DNA of 64,000 bases from CBDBCK01 sp965203345 (GCA_965203345.1 CBDBCK010000028.1:868001-932000), one strand, 5' to 3'; shown: positions 44,522-54,866, numbered from the stretch's first letter. Notes: a model not told the origin generated them from the letters alone. Numbers and translations are program-made.

Positions 44522-45220
44522 CTATCGCCCCTGCACCTTGGTTGTTCTTACCCCTCCTCCCCGAGAACTACCACCTCTAGAGCCGGTTATCCCCAACAAT
44601 GCACCTATCCTTAAGGCGATAAGCCCAGCTATCATTAGGACAATCAATCCGTAAGTTACACCTATAAGACGCGTGTTTATTCGCGTGTCGGCATTGATTA
44701 TGTGGCTGAACTCGTGAGCTATCACCCCTTGCAGCTCATCCCTAGACAATTTCCTAAGCGTTCCTCTAGTTACACCTATCACTGCATCTTCCGTCGAATT
44801 GCCCGCGGCAAAGGCGTTTATCCTGTTCTCGTTCTCAAGGACGTATACTGGCGGGACCGGAGTCCCCGAAGCTATAGCCATCTCCTCTACTACGTTAAAT
44901 AGACGCCGCTCGTAAGGGTCCCTTGATCCAGCTTCTATTAACTTACCCCCAAGTCCCTCTGCTACAACGTACCCGCCAGCGCGCAGTGAATTCACACGGT
45001 ATAAGGTAGAAAACCCTATGATGAGTACTGCTATGACTTCTAAGGCTATTAGACCGGCGACGAAATCTTGGCTTGGGACGTTGAGCTGGAGAACGGTGAT
45101 AGCAACTATAAAATAGATAAAGCCTAATAAAGCAAGCAGCGACGCGAGGGCTGCAGCGTAGAGCACCACCAGAAGCAGGGTTTTGCGTTTTGCTTCGTCT
45201 TGACGGTCAAAGAAATCCAT
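44522..45220 (-). pseudogene. M48 metalloprotease, N-terminal part of a frameshifted gene
   Basis: First half of the same HtpX-like membrane zinc protease: two membrane helices, VYVLENENRINAFAAG and the zinc motif HEFSH near residue 170, then two more hydrophobic segments. It ends after a Gly/Ser-rich stretch with out-of-frame residues VRTTKVQGR. Alone it lacks the third zinc ligand. Relatives are single genes of about 650 residues, so this is a one-base deletion, a sequencing error, or programmed slippage. LemA is encoded just upstream, a common partner of M48 proteases. Confidence 0.85.
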
Positions 45221-45295
45221 TAGCTAAGTTCCATCGAACCTATATCAACCTATGCACATGCGATATACGCAAAAACAGGTAATTCTATCCGCGAT

Positions 45296-45898
45296 CTATG
45301 AAAAAGAGACAGCTACGGCTTCTCGTGCTTCCTCTTGTTGCACCTCAAACATGGCTGCTTCCTGGAAGTTGAACATGCCGGAAATCACGTTGTTGGGGAA
45401 AGTTTCTCTAGCGTTGTTAAATGCTAATACGAAGTCGTTAAATGCCTGCCTTGCAAAAGAGACGCGGTTTTCTGTGGAGGTCAGTTCCTCTTGGAGTTGA
45501 GTCATCTGGGTATCAGCTTTAAGGTCAGGGTAAGCTTCAGATACAGCGAATAACCTTCCAAGCATCCCAGTCAAGGCGGTTTCCGCCCCTGAGAGCTGTT
45601 GCATAGCGGACGCGCTTTCAGGATGGGCGGCAGCGGCTTGAGCTGCTCCCAAGGCTTGGTTACGTGCCTGTGTAACCGCGTCCAAAGTTTCACGCTCATG
45701 CTTGAGGTAGCCTTTTGCCGTTTCTACCAAGTTGGGTATCAGGTCGTAACGACGCTGCAATTGCACATCTATCTGACCGAAACCATTCTTGACCCTGTTC
45801 CGCAAGGTTATCAGACGGTTATAAACCGATACTACAAATATAGCACTAATGACCACTAGAGCTATTATGATTCCGATGATGATCAGGACTGCGGCCAA
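45296..45898 (-). CDS. lemA: LemA family protein
   Basis: One N-terminal membrane helix (residues about 3-28) followed by the LemA helical domain: YNRLITLRNRVKNGFGQIDV, LQRRYDLIPNLVETAKGY and YPDLKADTQMTQLQEELTSTENRV are the family blocks. 200 residues is normal. Function is not established. It is the first gene of a pair with the M48 protease 75 bases downstream, a gene neighbourhood seen in many bacteria. Confidence 0.94.
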   Translation of the reverse strand: MAAVLIIIGIIIALVVISAIFVVSVYNRLITLRNRVKNGFGQIDVQLQRRYDLIPNLVETAKGYLKHERETLDAVTQARNQALGAAQAAAAHPESASAMQQLSGAETALTGMLGRLFAVSEAYPDLKADTQMTQLQEELTSTENRVSFARQAFNDFVLAFNNARETFPNNVISGMFNFQEAAMFEVQQEEAREAVAVSFS

Positions 45899-46180
45899 CT
45901 AACTCTCCTTGCATAATGAACAACTGCGAGAAAATATCCCGCGATTTTCAAGTATATTACGGTATGTAACTATACCATACAGAACCATATAGATTGATAA
46001 ATTACCGATTTTCCCACAGTGCACCGGTTGCCGTTCTGCCCGTTTATTTATCCATATTTTCTGATGCCATTTGGTAACACAGCGTTAGAGGAGGGTGAGT
46101 GAACCGGATTTCGGCAGGCGGTGATATTGCAGAACCTACTGTAAATCAACAACCACATAAGAGTACCTATATAGCCCCTT

Positions 46181-48241
46181 TTAGATGAACAAAGGACCGA
46201 ATATGAGCGACACTATTGCCATCAGCTTTAAGAGGATGTTTATTGAAGGTCCAGAGGTGTCCTTAAATGGGTCTCCGACTGTATCCCCGGTTACAGCGGC
46301 GGCGTGAGTATCTGATCCTTTTCCTCCGAGGTTTCCCAGCTCAATATATTTCTTGGCGTTGTCCCAAGCGCCACCTGAGTTAGCCATGAATATTGCAAAC
46401 AGAAAACCAGCGGCTATTGACCCTGCGAGCATTCCACCTAAAGCCTCAGCGCCTAGCACAACCCCTACGATGATGGGGGCTACTATAGCGACTAATCCTG
46501 GAGCGGCCATAGCTCTTAACGAACCTCGCGTAGAGATATCCACCGCCCTTGCAGCGTCGGGCTGAACACCTTCCTTGCCTTCACGTAAGCCCGGTATTTC
46601 CCTGAATTGACGCCGCACCTCTTCTATCATTGCTCCAGCGGCTCGACCGACAGCTAGCATGGTCATGCCCGAAAATAGGAACGGCAGCATAGCACCTATT
46701 AAAACCCCTATAAGCACGTTGGCGTTTAGCAAGTTCAGAGAGCTCACTCCCGTTGCAAGTCCATAGGCTGCCAACAATGCCAAAGCGGTAAGAACTGCCG
46801 AGCCTATCGCAAACCCCTTGCCAGTAGCAGCTGTAGTGTTGCCTAAAGCGTCCAGAGCGTCGGTGCGCTCTCGAGTTTCAGCCGGGAGCCCTGCTTGTTC
46901 GGCTATTCCGCCCGCGTTGTCCGCTACTGGTCCATACGCGTCAGTCGCCAGGGTAATACCCAAAGTTGAAAGCATACCTACGGCCGCAAGCCCTACTCCA
47001 TAAAGTCCCGCAAGCTCGTTTGCTATCCATATGCCCACGACTACCGCTACTAAGGGGATCAGTGTGCTGAACAACCCCACAGCTATTCCTGCTATGATGG
47101 TCGATGAGTGCCCAGTCTGAGACTGTTGAGCAATCCACTTGACTGGGTTGAACTCAAAATTGCCTATTTTTAAACCTTCGTACGAGGTGAAGTACTCCGT
47201 CGCCGTCCCTATAACTTGTCCGACGACCAGCCCTGTCAGTACGATCCAGAACAAGTTGAAGGACAAGTCGGATAGTCCAATGAATATCCCTGTTCCTATC
47301 AGGGACAGAGCACCTGCTCCAAATATGCTGTAACGCAAAACCCAAAGGAGTTTACCCATAGTAGCGTCTTGTCCTGTCCTTATAGCCGCTGTTCCTATTA
47401 TGGACGCTACTACACCTATTGCGGCTACCATAAGCGGCAGAGCCGCCTCAAGGTTACCTACTGAATAGATAGTCGCAGTTCCGAACGCGAGGGCAATAGA
47501 CGCGATTATTGAACCTACATAAGATTCAAATAAATCTGACCCCATACCTGCCACGTCTCCCACGTTGTCGCCTACATTGTCGGCTATGACCGCGGGGTTG
47601 CGAGGATCGTCTTCGGGCAGTCCCGCTTCTACCTTTCCTACAAGGTCTGCGCCTACGTCCGCTGCCTTTGTATATATACCGCCTCCGACTCTTGCAAACA
47701 GCGCTATTGACGATGCTCCGAAGCTGAAGCCAGCTATAATGCTCGGATTTTCGAATATGATCCATAGCGCCGAAACGCCCACCAAACCTATGCCCACAAC
47801 TGTGAAGCCCATAACCGCACCGGAGTTGAACGCCACACGAAGGGCGGGATTGAGCGACACACGAGCAGCAGTCGCGGTTCGTGTGTTTCCTCTGACGGCT
47901 ATGCTCATGCCGATGAACCCAGCGAGTGCCGACCCTAAAGCACCTAGCAGGTAGGATATTGCAGTCCATGGCCCGCTGCCTGTTCCGAACTGTTCAAGAC
48001 GACTGTTGTTCAGCACGTTGAGGTCCACGAATACTAACAGAACGATGAATGCAACCGCCACAAAGATAGATAAAACGGCGTATTCACGTTTCAAGAAGGC
48101 TATAGCTCCCTGTCGAATAAGCTCGCCCACTCGTTTCACTTCCCCTCCGTCTTCTTTTTTCCTCAGGACGGACGCAAACAGCACACCCGCAGCTACAAGG
48201 GATATCAAACCTGCTATAAGTGCAATGATCACCAAACCCAT
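46181..48241 (-). CDS. hppA: Membrane-bound ion-pumping pyrophosphatase, K+-dependent type
   Basis: Sixteen-helix M-PPase coupling pyrophosphate hydrolysis to H+ or Na+ pumping. The PPi-binding blocks GADLVGKVEAGLPEDDPRNP and DNVGDNVGDVAGMGSDLFES are intact, as is the C-terminal TGDTVGDPFKDTSGPS. The LGNTTAATGKGFAIGSA segment has Ala and Gly where K+-independent enzymes have Lys and Thr, which marks the K+-dependent class. H+ versus Na+ specificity is not decided here. AGGAG lies nine bases before the ATG. 686 residues is typical. Confidence 0.95.
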   Translation of the reverse strand: MGLVIIALIAGLISLVAAGVLFASVLRKKEDGGEVKRVGELIRQGAIAFLKREYAVLSIFVAVAFIVLLVFVDLNVLNNSRLEQFGTGSGPWTAISYLLGALGSALAGFIGMSIAVRGNTRTATAARVSLNPALRVAFNSGAVMGFTVVGIGLVGVSALWIIFENPSIIAGFSFGASSIALFARVGGGIYTKAADVGADLVGKVEAGLPEDDPRNPAVIADNVGDNVGDVAGMGSDLFESYVGSIIASIALAFGTATIYSVGNLEAALPLMVAAIGVVASIIGTAAIRTGQDATMGKLLWVLRYSIFGAGALSLIGTGIFIGLSDLSFNLFWIVLTGLVVGQVIGTATEYFTSYEGLKIGNFEFNPVKWIAQQSQTGHSSTIIAGIAVGLFSTLIPLVAVVVGIWIANELAGLYGVGLAAVGMLSTLGITLATDAYGPVADNAGGIAEQAGLPAETRERTDALDALGNTTAATGKGFAIGSAVLTALALLAAYGLATGVSSLNLLNANVLIGVLIGAMLPFLFSGMTMLAVGRAAGAMIEEVRRQFREIPGLREGKEGVQPDAARAVDISTRGSLRAMAAPGLVAIVAPIIVGVVLGAEALGGMLAGSIAAGFLFAIFMANSGGAWDNAKKYIELGNLGGKGSDTHAAAVTGDTVGDPFKDTSGPSINILLKLMAIVSLIFGPLFI

Positions 48242-49060
48242 TTTTAATGTCTCCTGTTGAGCTTATGATTGTATTGGCTGATTGCCTTTTCTGTTTTAAG
48301 CGACTCTCACAAAGTCAAAATGTACTAAGAAAACGCAATCAGGTCAAATCCACCTACGTCTACCATACGTAACAGATATTGACTCTCCTCTTCAAACATT
48401 GTATGCGGAAGCAACGCGGGTGAACGCATGTTCTTCGGTTTGAAGCGTGCAATTATCTTATTCATAATTATGCTGTTTGAGGAATTGGTAGTGTTAACCA
48501 AGTGTTTGAACGGACGGATAGAGAGTCAGAAGCCTTTTTCAGGTATTGTGTTTGTAGAAGTGTTGATAGCTGGTCGCTGAGTTGGTTGAAGCAGGTGGCG
48601 CGGATCTTTGCGAGACGTGATTAAGTGGCTTTGCTCTACCCACTCCTACAAACGGGTTCAATATCTCTAACGGGTTTGCTGTCTTCCTCGCGTACATTAT
48701 CAGTTCAGATGCATATTTGATGAAACTGAGATAAAAGTAAGGGATAACCTGCTGAATCAGAGAGGTTAAATAAAAATTAGAAGCTTCATCATCAATGAAA
48801 TGAGAGGCATGAAAATACATGCTATAGCTTTTGTTTGTTTCTGGAACAGCTGCGAGGAATTTTTGGAAAGTACTTGTTTCGACAATTCTGCGTCCAAGGT
48901 AAAGAAAGACGGCGCAGCTTAAGAAAGATCTGGATACTAACGGAAACTGAGCAGTATTAAGCCGTTTTCATGTGAGCTCGTGCAAACGGTGCAATCTGCA
49001 GCTGATTTAGGTTAGGCATGGAAACTAAAGCACGGTTTAAGGCTAAATCAAGGAGTCGTC
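48242..49060. other. 819 bases without a supportable gene
   Basis: A 93-codon minus-strand frame at 48539-48820 is the only candidate; its translation has one aromatic-rich hydrophobic stretch and a Ser/Thr/Pro/Asn tail, and shows no family motif, so I do not call it. AT-rich patches flank it. The final bases hold AAGGAG ahead of the GTG of the repeat lipoprotein. Confidence 0.5.
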
Positions 49061-51679
49061 GTGAATCATAAAATTGTATTTGTAGGTGCCGCGGTTTTGG
49101 GAGCGATAGCAGCGGGTATCATAGGCTGTCGCATTTCTTCAACCTCTGCACCAGCACCGATACCGGCTTCAACCCCTGCACTAACATCGGTGGGTGAGGC
49201 TATAGCTCGTTACAGCCATGAGGACACAACATACGTACTTGTAAGATATGGTGAAGAGTGGGCAATCTTTTCTGATCAGGGCTCAAACTTGTCTAGTCGT
49301 GAAACTGCCAGCGAGATTCTCATATCCCATGCGTGGCGCGAAGTGCTCAATGATCCGGATAATGACTATTCGCACGTCTTGGCGATGACCCGAATAATAA
49401 GTGATATAGACTCCCTCATATTGAGCGTGCGGTCCGCCGGAAATACCGCGGTAAACATATTTGACACTTTGGAGTCACTTGAGGCTTTTTCGATTTCTGC
49501 TCTAGACATTGTTAAAGAAATCTATCCGGGATTGGATTTGGCCGAGCAGACTATTCGTTCGCTAGATAATAAGTTAGATCTATGGGAGGACAATACGGAA
49601 GGGTTGGTTGCTGCTGTGAATTTGTTACGTGATCTGGACACATCTACGAGAGTAAGTGCCGCAGAGGTTGAGGAAGTGTTAGCAAACGTTGCGACATCGG
49701 CTGAAAGTCTGTCTGACGTCGTGGGTAGATTGAAATCTGACGTTGAAGCTGTTAGACAAACCACTTCTGAGTTAGAGTCTGCCTTGCAGGATGCTTCTGG
49801 CACCCCAAGAATTGGGGAGGCTATAGCCGAGCTAGCTTCAACGGCAACTGAACTGGAGTCCATATTGTCTGATTTAGACTCCCAATTGGGTGATTTTGAA
49901 GACAAAATCCAGTCTGCACAGAGTAAATTGGAGGCACTTACAGCGGCGGCACAGTTGTTACATCAGGGCTATATAACCTCTTGGCTTGTAGAACCGTACG
50001 ACTCTGTTTGGCCCCCGGATGATTCTGATAGAAGTCCAGTTTCATCCCCAAATAACGACCTTCCCATTGTTGCTATTTACTCTTATGACACAAATGATGG
50101 TGATACGGGAACAACATCAGACACAACTCGACCCATTCCCACGCCTACGCCTGATCCTACTCAAGTTCCTACACCTATGGTTACCCCTACGCCCATTCCC
50201 ATAGGTGCTGTCTCATTCTCAGGCACTGTAAGATTTTCCGAATATCCCAACGTACTACCCGATGGGATTGAAATAGTAGCTAAGATAGGTGCTTCATATA
50301 CTTCTGATCCGGCGACAATCAAGGATGGCGAATATCTGACAATAGTCGATCCCGGCACGTCGGATTTTATAGGTAAGACGGTTACATTTCACTTTGAGGA
50401 TCAGCAGGCAGCCGAGACCGCAGTTTTTGATGGGGTCAATAGAGACAAGGAACTAGCTCTCTCTTTTGAAAGACTGCCTGATTCTCTCGCTCCGACGCCA
50501 ACCCCTACCCCTACTCCGACACCAACTCCTGCCCCTACTCCGACGCCAACTCCTATTCCAGAACCCGTCTCCTATGACGTGGAGTTTGATGACAGAGGTT
50601 CAGATAAATTTACCCTAGATGTAAACTCTTCAGACGTGAAAGCTAAAGGGGAAATAGACGGCTCGGACGCGGAAAATTTTGAAATCACCATCTACTGCTA
50701 TGACTTATCTGATGATGAGTTAGACAAAGATACGGACAGTTCACTGGATGGAGATTCTGCCGTGCGTTTAAGCTTGTCCGATTGTGATGAAACCTCGTCC
50801 GATACCAAGCGCGCGTATGCAAAGGTTGAACTCGTCCACAAAGAGGAAGACGTGGTGGTAGAGACCCGATACTATGACGTACGCTTTGAAACTGACGATG
50901 CTATGCAGATTTCTGAACCTGAAGAGTTTGATGTTGATAATAGCTATGACGTGGAGTTTGATGACAGAGGTTCAGATAAATTTGTCTTAGTGGTGACTAA
51001 TGCAGGAGTAAACGTTCAGGGAGAAATAGATGGTGAAGAGGCGTCCGACTTCCGAGTCTCTGTCCGTTGTTTCAGTAGCTCTCGTTCGGAATTGGATAGA
51101 GAATCTGAGATTCCGGATTCAGACGGTTTTGTAGATTTTGAACTGAACAAATGTGACCGTTCAGATGGGCGTATACGTTCTTACGCGAGGGTGGAACTTG
51201 TGCATAAGAGCAATGGTGCAGTTGCAGATAGACGTTACTATGACGTATCAAGGAACACCGACGACGCACCGACCGGTCTTGCTTTCCTTTTCACAGCTCC
51301 TCGACCGGTGGATGACTCTTATGAGATAGAATTCGACGACAGCGGTTCAGACCAATTTGCAGTGGAATTACGAGATGATAGAGTGAATATTGTCGGGACT
51401 ATAGAAGGTAATGACGTCTCCAAATTTCAACTTAATGTCTACTGCTATAACAGGGCTGGTGAAGAGTTGGACAACGACTTTGACTCCTCAATAGATGGGA
51501 GTGATGCAGTGGATATCCGTATGTCACGTTGCGATGATGACCACGATGGTGATCGTCACTCTGTGACAGTAGAACTCGTGCATAAAACAAGTGGAGCGGT
51601 CGCGGCTAGACGTTTTTATAGCGTATCTGATGAGACTGGTGACGCTGATAGATTAAGGTCTGATCCGAGATCCAACTAG
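49061..51679 (+). CDS. Large surface lipoprotein with coiled coil, PT linkers and three Asp-rich repeats
   Basis: GTG start with AAGGAG five bases ahead. The signal segment ends in AAGIIGC, a probable lipobox with C23. Residues about 120-310 are helical and coiled-coil-like. Two Pro-Thr linkers (near 365-385 and 480-500) bracket a small beta domain (VSFSGTVRFSEYP). The C-terminal 370 residues are three tandem copies, each about 120 residues, of a domain starting YDVEFDDRGSDKF, with two conserved cysteines and ending VELVHK...RRYYDV. The acidic repeats suggest Ca2+ binding and a disulphide per repeat. I do not recognise the repeat family. Confidence 0.85.
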   Translation: MNHKIVFVGAAVLGAIAAGIIGCRISSTSAPAPIPASTPALTSVGEAIARYSHEDTTYVLVRYGEEWAIFSDQGSNLSSRETASEILISHAWREVLNDPDNDYSHVLAMTRIISDIDSLILSVRSAGNTAVNIFDTLESLEAFSISALDIVKEIYPGLDLAEQTIRSLDNKLDLWEDNTEGLVAAVNLLRDLDTSTRVSAAEVEEVLANVATSAESLSDVVGRLKSDVEAVRQTTSELESALQDASGTPRIGEAIAELASTATELESILSDLDSQLGDFEDKIQSAQSKLEALTAAAQLLHQGYITSWLVEPYDSVWPPDDSDRSPVSSPNNDLPIVAIYSYDTNDGDTGTTSDTTRPIPTPTPDPTQVPTPMVTPTPIPIGAVSFSGTVRFSEYPNVLPDGIEIVAKIGASYTSDPATIKDGEYLTIVDPGTSDFIGKTVTFHFEDQQAAETAVFDGVNRDKELALSFERLPDSLAPTPTPTPTPTPTPAPTPTPTPIPEPVSYDVEFDDRGSDKFTLDVNSSDVKAKGEIDGSDAENFEITIYCYDLSDDELDKDTDSSLDGDSAVRLSLSDCDETSSDTKRAYAKVELVHKEEDVVVETRYYDVRFETDDAMQISEPEEFDVDNSYDVEFDDRGSDKFVLVVTNAGVNVQGEIDGEEASDFRVSVRCFSSSRSELDRESEIPDSDGFVDFELNKCDRSDGRIRSYARVELVHKSNGAVADRRYYDVSRNTDDAPTGLAFLFTAPRPVDDSYEIEFDDSGSDQFAVELRDDRVNIVGTIEGNDVSKFQLNVYCYNRAGEELDNDFDSSIDGSDAVDIRMSRCDDDHDGDRHSVTVELVHKTSGAVAARRFYSVSDETGDADRLRSDPRSN
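50572..51664 (+). repeat. Three tandem domain repeats inside the lipoprotein gene
   Basis: Repeat starts lie near 50572, 50944 and 51319. Copies one and two share 40 identical bases at 50572-50611 and 50944-50983, so that duplication or a gene-conversion event is recent; copy three has diverged. Each encodes two cysteines about 35 residues apart with Asp/Glu-rich loops between them. Confidence 0.85.
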
Positions 51680-51711
51680 TTATGATCGTTACTTTGTAGG
51701 GCTTACAGGTG

Positions 51712-52704
51712 CTATTCCATCTGAAATAGAGCGTCCAACGCCTCTACAGTGGCTGTGGGGTCATTTGAGTTGCGAACTACTGATAGTACGCATATAGCGT
51801 GAGCGCCTGCGTCTATAGCATGCTTGGCGTTGTTTGGATTAATGCCTCCTATAGCTACTACAGGGGTCTTTACTAGGTCGCCCACCTTCTTCAAAGTTTC
51901 TAGACCGGCTGATCGGGTATCGGTCTTCGAGCGAGTCTCGAATATTGAGCCTATGGCCACATAGTCGGCAGTCTCCGCTTCGGAGTTGAGCGCTTCCTGG
52001 ATGGTAGCATTTGACGTGCCTATGATCTGGTGAGGCTTCAGGAGTAAGCGTGCCTCACTTATTGGCAAATCATTTTGTCCTAGGTGAACTCCATCTGCAT
52101 CCGCCAACCTTGCTACGTCGGGTCGATCGTTTATTATAAATGGTGTGTTGGTTTTCTTTGACAGACTAGCCAACTCCTTCGCGTCTTGCAGCATCATTGC
52201 CTCATTTCCTCTCTTGTCTCTGAGCTGTATGGCTGCTGCTCCCGCCTCAATAACCGCCTCGGCTGTCTCTAGGAAGGGGCGTCCGTTCTCATTTCCGGGC
52301 TCAATAATCACGTATACCCCTTCTAGCTTCTGGACGGTCTCGCTTCGGGCTTGAGATCCCAATCTGTTTTGTATGCGCTTCAGAACTTTGTTCATACGGT
52401 TTTCCCATTCAGGCGACAACCGTTGATCATATTTAGAGATATCCTTCAGAGTTTGTATAAGCCCTTCGATCAGCGAAACGGAGCGAAGTCCCGCCTCCAA
52501 AGCCTTCTTTCGGTTGCGCGATATTTCTCGGAAAGCCTGCCTGTCCCTCTCTTCAGTAGCAGTTTGAACAGGTATTGATTCGCGTAAAGACTTCAAGTCG
52601 GTCGTCAGCCCAATGGGTGAAGTTGCAACAATCTCAAGGAATCTAAGATGGCGATGTATGGCTTCTATTTGGGTTTGCACAAACGCTTGTTCTTGAGTAA
52701 TCAA
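51712..52704 (-). CDS. thiE: Thiamine phosphate synthase with N-terminal helical extension
   Basis: Joins HMP-pyrophosphate and thiazole phosphate to form thiamine phosphate. The ThiE barrel fills residues about 125-330: QLRDKRGNEAMML, FIINDRPDVARLADADGVHLGQ, GTSNATIQEA and AIGGINPNN. The first 120 residues are a charged all-helical domain absent from most ThiE, similar in placement to the extension of cyanobacterial-type ThiE. TTG start with GGAA nine bases upstream. No TPP riboswitch pattern (CTGAGA box) is visible upstream, and no other thi gene is near. Confidence 0.92.
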   Translation of the reverse strand: MITQEQAFVQTQIEAIHRHLRFLEIVATSPIGLTTDLKSLRESIPVQTATEERDRQAFREISRNRKKALEAGLRSVSLIEGLIQTLKDISKYDQRLSPEWENRMNKVLKRIQNRLGSQARSETVQKLEGVYVIIEPGNENGRPFLETAEAVIEAGAAAIQLRDKRGNEAMMLQDAKELASLSKKTNTPFIINDRPDVARLADADGVHLGQNDLPISEARLLLKPHQIIGTSNATIQEALNSEAETADYVAIGSIFETRSKTDTRSAGLETLKKVGDLVKTPVVAIGGINPNNAKHAIDAGAHAICVLSVVRNSNDPTATVEALDALFQME

Positions 52705-53129
52705 TATAGCTGTTCCATTCTCTTCCTGAGGTGAGACCCTCCATATGTCCTTGGAAGGACGTTCCGTTGTATACAGACAAGGCTTATTGTCGACAGGAAT
52801 TATGCCTGTAAATCTTTAGTGTACCGTTTTATCTATTGATGTATCCTTGCCGCGACACTAGAACCAAGCGACTGACTCCTGACGAGATATTGCAACACTA
52901 TGGAGTATAAACCTAGCGAGACCCATTGCTATAAATTATTATTAACATGTTGGAAGGATACCCCCAACTTTTGATTGATAGTGTAGTAGTCGCTGCTTAA
53001 GACAGCCCCCCATGGTTCTTTTGAGTCTTGAAGGATCTATAAACTGCATGTGCTCGGCTGACTAAAATTTGTAAGGCGGGCTTCTGATGTGGCCGACCTA
53101 GGCGGTTGCTCGCGAAAACGGATTTACTG
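52705..53129. other. 425-base gap between divergent thiE and ABC operon
   Basis: No gene. The gap must hold the promoters of thiE (minus) and of the Gld-type ABC operon (plus). GTCCTTGGAAGGAC near 52748-52761 is a perfect inverted repeat (seven-base arms) upstream of thiE. No riboswitch motif seen. Confidence 0.4.
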
Positions 53130-54086
53130 ATGATACGACTTGAAAACGTGTGTAAGAACTACGGAAATTTTCCGGCCATCGTGGATGTTTCTTTTGAAAT
53201 ACTGCGAGGTGAAGTGGTTGGCTTTTTAGGACCTAATGGAGCCGGAAAGACTACGACAATGAGAATTATCACGGGTTTTACCCCTCCGAGCTCGGGTTAT
53301 GCGAGTGTGGGGGGGTATGATACAGTAAATCACTCTTTGGAAGCTCGCAAACTAATAGGTTACTTGCCAGAAACTGTACCACTTTATCTGGATATGACAG
53401 TGTCCGACTACCTCAAGTACATGGGACGTCTGAGGGGAATGAGCTCAGCACAGGTAGACAGACGTTTACCTCGGCTCATAGAGATGCTACAACTCGGGGA
53501 CTACCGTGATAGATTAACGGGTAAGCTCTCAAAGGGCTACCGTCAACGGACGGGTATAGCACAGGCTATAATACACGAGCCGAACGTTCTTGTTCTGGAC
53601 GAACCGACTATAGGCATAGACCCGATACAAGTGGTAGAGACCCGTGAGATCATAAAAGAGCTGGGAAATGAGCATACACTGCTCTTGTCGTCACATATAT
53701 TGCCTGAGGTAGCTTCCGTTTGCGATCGCGTTATAGTCATACATGATGGGCGAATAGTGGCGGATGACAAACCCTCCGTACTTTCTAATAAACTACAGTC
53801 ATCCGAGAGGATAGAGGTGGTGCTGATAGGTCCAAACTTAAGCGAGGCAATAGAGGCATTGCGGCAAATTGATGCAGTGGTTGACGTCAGATCTAACCCG
53901 AGCGTTGAAGTCAGAGAAAAGGCAGAACGGGAAGGTTCATTACCCTTGATCGCAGACGCTAGACCAAACAGCAAGGTCCCACAACGTATCTCCGAGACTG
54001 TCGTTGGTAGAGGGTGGGAACTTACTCATCTCAGCTTGGTCTCAATGACACTTGAAGAAATATTCTTGTACCTGACTAACGAATAA
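53130..54086 (+). CDS. ABC transporter ATP-binding protein, GldA-like
   Basis: ATPase with Walker A GPNGAGKTT, signature LSKGYRQRTGIAQA (the GldA-like form of LSGGQ) and Walker B VLVLDEPTIGIDP. A C-terminal extension of about 90 residues matches GldA/CcmA-type proteins. I use ATG 53130; a TTG eight codons earlier is in frame. Followed by its permease 18 bases on. In Bacteroidetes GldAFG serves gliding; elsewhere such operons have unknown transport roles. Confidence 0.93.
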   Translation: MIRLENVCKNYGNFPAIVDVSFEILRGEVVGFLGPNGAGKTTTMRIITGFTPPSSGYASVGGYDTVNHSLEARKLIGYLPETVPLYLDMTVSDYLKYMGRLRGMSSAQVDRRLPRLIEMLQLGDYRDRLTGKLSKGYRQRTGIAQAIIHEPNVLVLDEPTIGIDPIQVVETREIIKELGNEHTLLLSSHILPEVASVCDRVIVIHDGRIVADDKPSVLSNKLQSSERIEVVLIGPNLSEAIEALRQIDAVVDVRSNPSVEVREKAEREGSLPLIADARPNSKVPQRISETVVGRGWELTHLSLVSMTLEEIFLYLTNE

Positions 54087-54104
54087 ACGTGAAAGAAACT
54101 TAAG

Positions 54105-54866
54105 TTGACAAATATAGTTGAAATAGCCTTGAAAGAGATAAAGACTTACTTCGCTTCGCCGATGGCTTATATTGTTGCTGGGGCGTTTTTGGCTATAACT
54201 GGGGTGTTCTTTGTGGCTTCAGTATCTGGTCCCTTTGCTGAAGCGAATATACGGGGATTCCTTTCCGGGGCAGCATTCTTTATGATATTTATGTCTCCTG
54301 CCTTGACTATGCGCCTGTTGGCTGAAGAACAGAAACTAGGTACTCTAGAGCTGATTCTGACTTCGCCAATAAAGGAATGGGAAGTGATCGCCGGGAAATT
54401 TATAGCTTCGGTTGTGATGTTTTTGATCACTCTTGCTTTGTCTTTTTATTTTGTAGCGTTGCTGTTTGCTTATGGAGATCCTGATCTGGGGCCTCTCTTC
54501 ACTGGCTATTTGGGGTTGCTCCTGTATGCTTTGGCGACGCTGTCGGTGGGGTTATTCGCTTCTTCATTGAGTTCTAATCAACTGGTGGGTCTGATAGTGG
54601 GAGTGGGCATACTTGCGGCTTTGACCTTGATTGAGCTAGTGGCTTCGCGTGTAGGAGGTACCGCAGTAGCTGTTTTGAACTCGCTTGAGTTGGGCGCATC
54701 GTTTTCAGTCTTCGATCTGAACAGCTTGGGAGTGTCCGCAAGTGGTCGATTTGCCGATTTCGCACGAGGGGTCATATCGGCCTCGGATACAGCATACTAC
54801 CTTTCCATATCTGCTATATTCTTTCTGCTTGCAATCCTTTCCCTAGAGGCTAAAAGGTGGCGATGA
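54105..54866 (+). CDS. ABC-2 type permease, GldF-like
   Basis: Six hydrophobic segments in 253 residues; MTNIVEIALKEIKTYFASPMAYIV is represented by its KEIKTYFASPMAY core, typical of GldF/ABC-2 permeases, as is LRLLAEEQKLGTLELILTSP-like text (MRLLAEEQKLGTLELILTSP). TTG start. Middle gene between the ATPase and the GldG-like gene, four bases before the latter. Confidence 0.92.
   Translation: MTNIVEIALKEIKTYFASPMAYIVAGAFLAITGVFFVASVSGPFAEANIRGFLSGAAFFMIFMSPALTMRLLAEEQKLGTLELILTSPIKEWEVIAGKFIASVVMFLITLALSFYFVALLFAYGDPDLGPLFTGYLGLLLYALATLSVGLFASSLSSNQLVGLIVGVGILAALTLIELVASRVGGTAVAVLNSLELGASFSVFDLNSLGVSASGRFADFARGVISASDTAYYLSISAIFFLLAILSLEAKRWR

Noticed and set aside
48539..48820. 93-codon minus-strand coding frame
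   Set aside because: No ribosome site, no family motif and irregular composition; kept only as a note.
52705..52860. TPP riboswitch upstream of thiE
   Set aside because: No CTGAGA thi box or the usual paired arms could be found on the minus strand.
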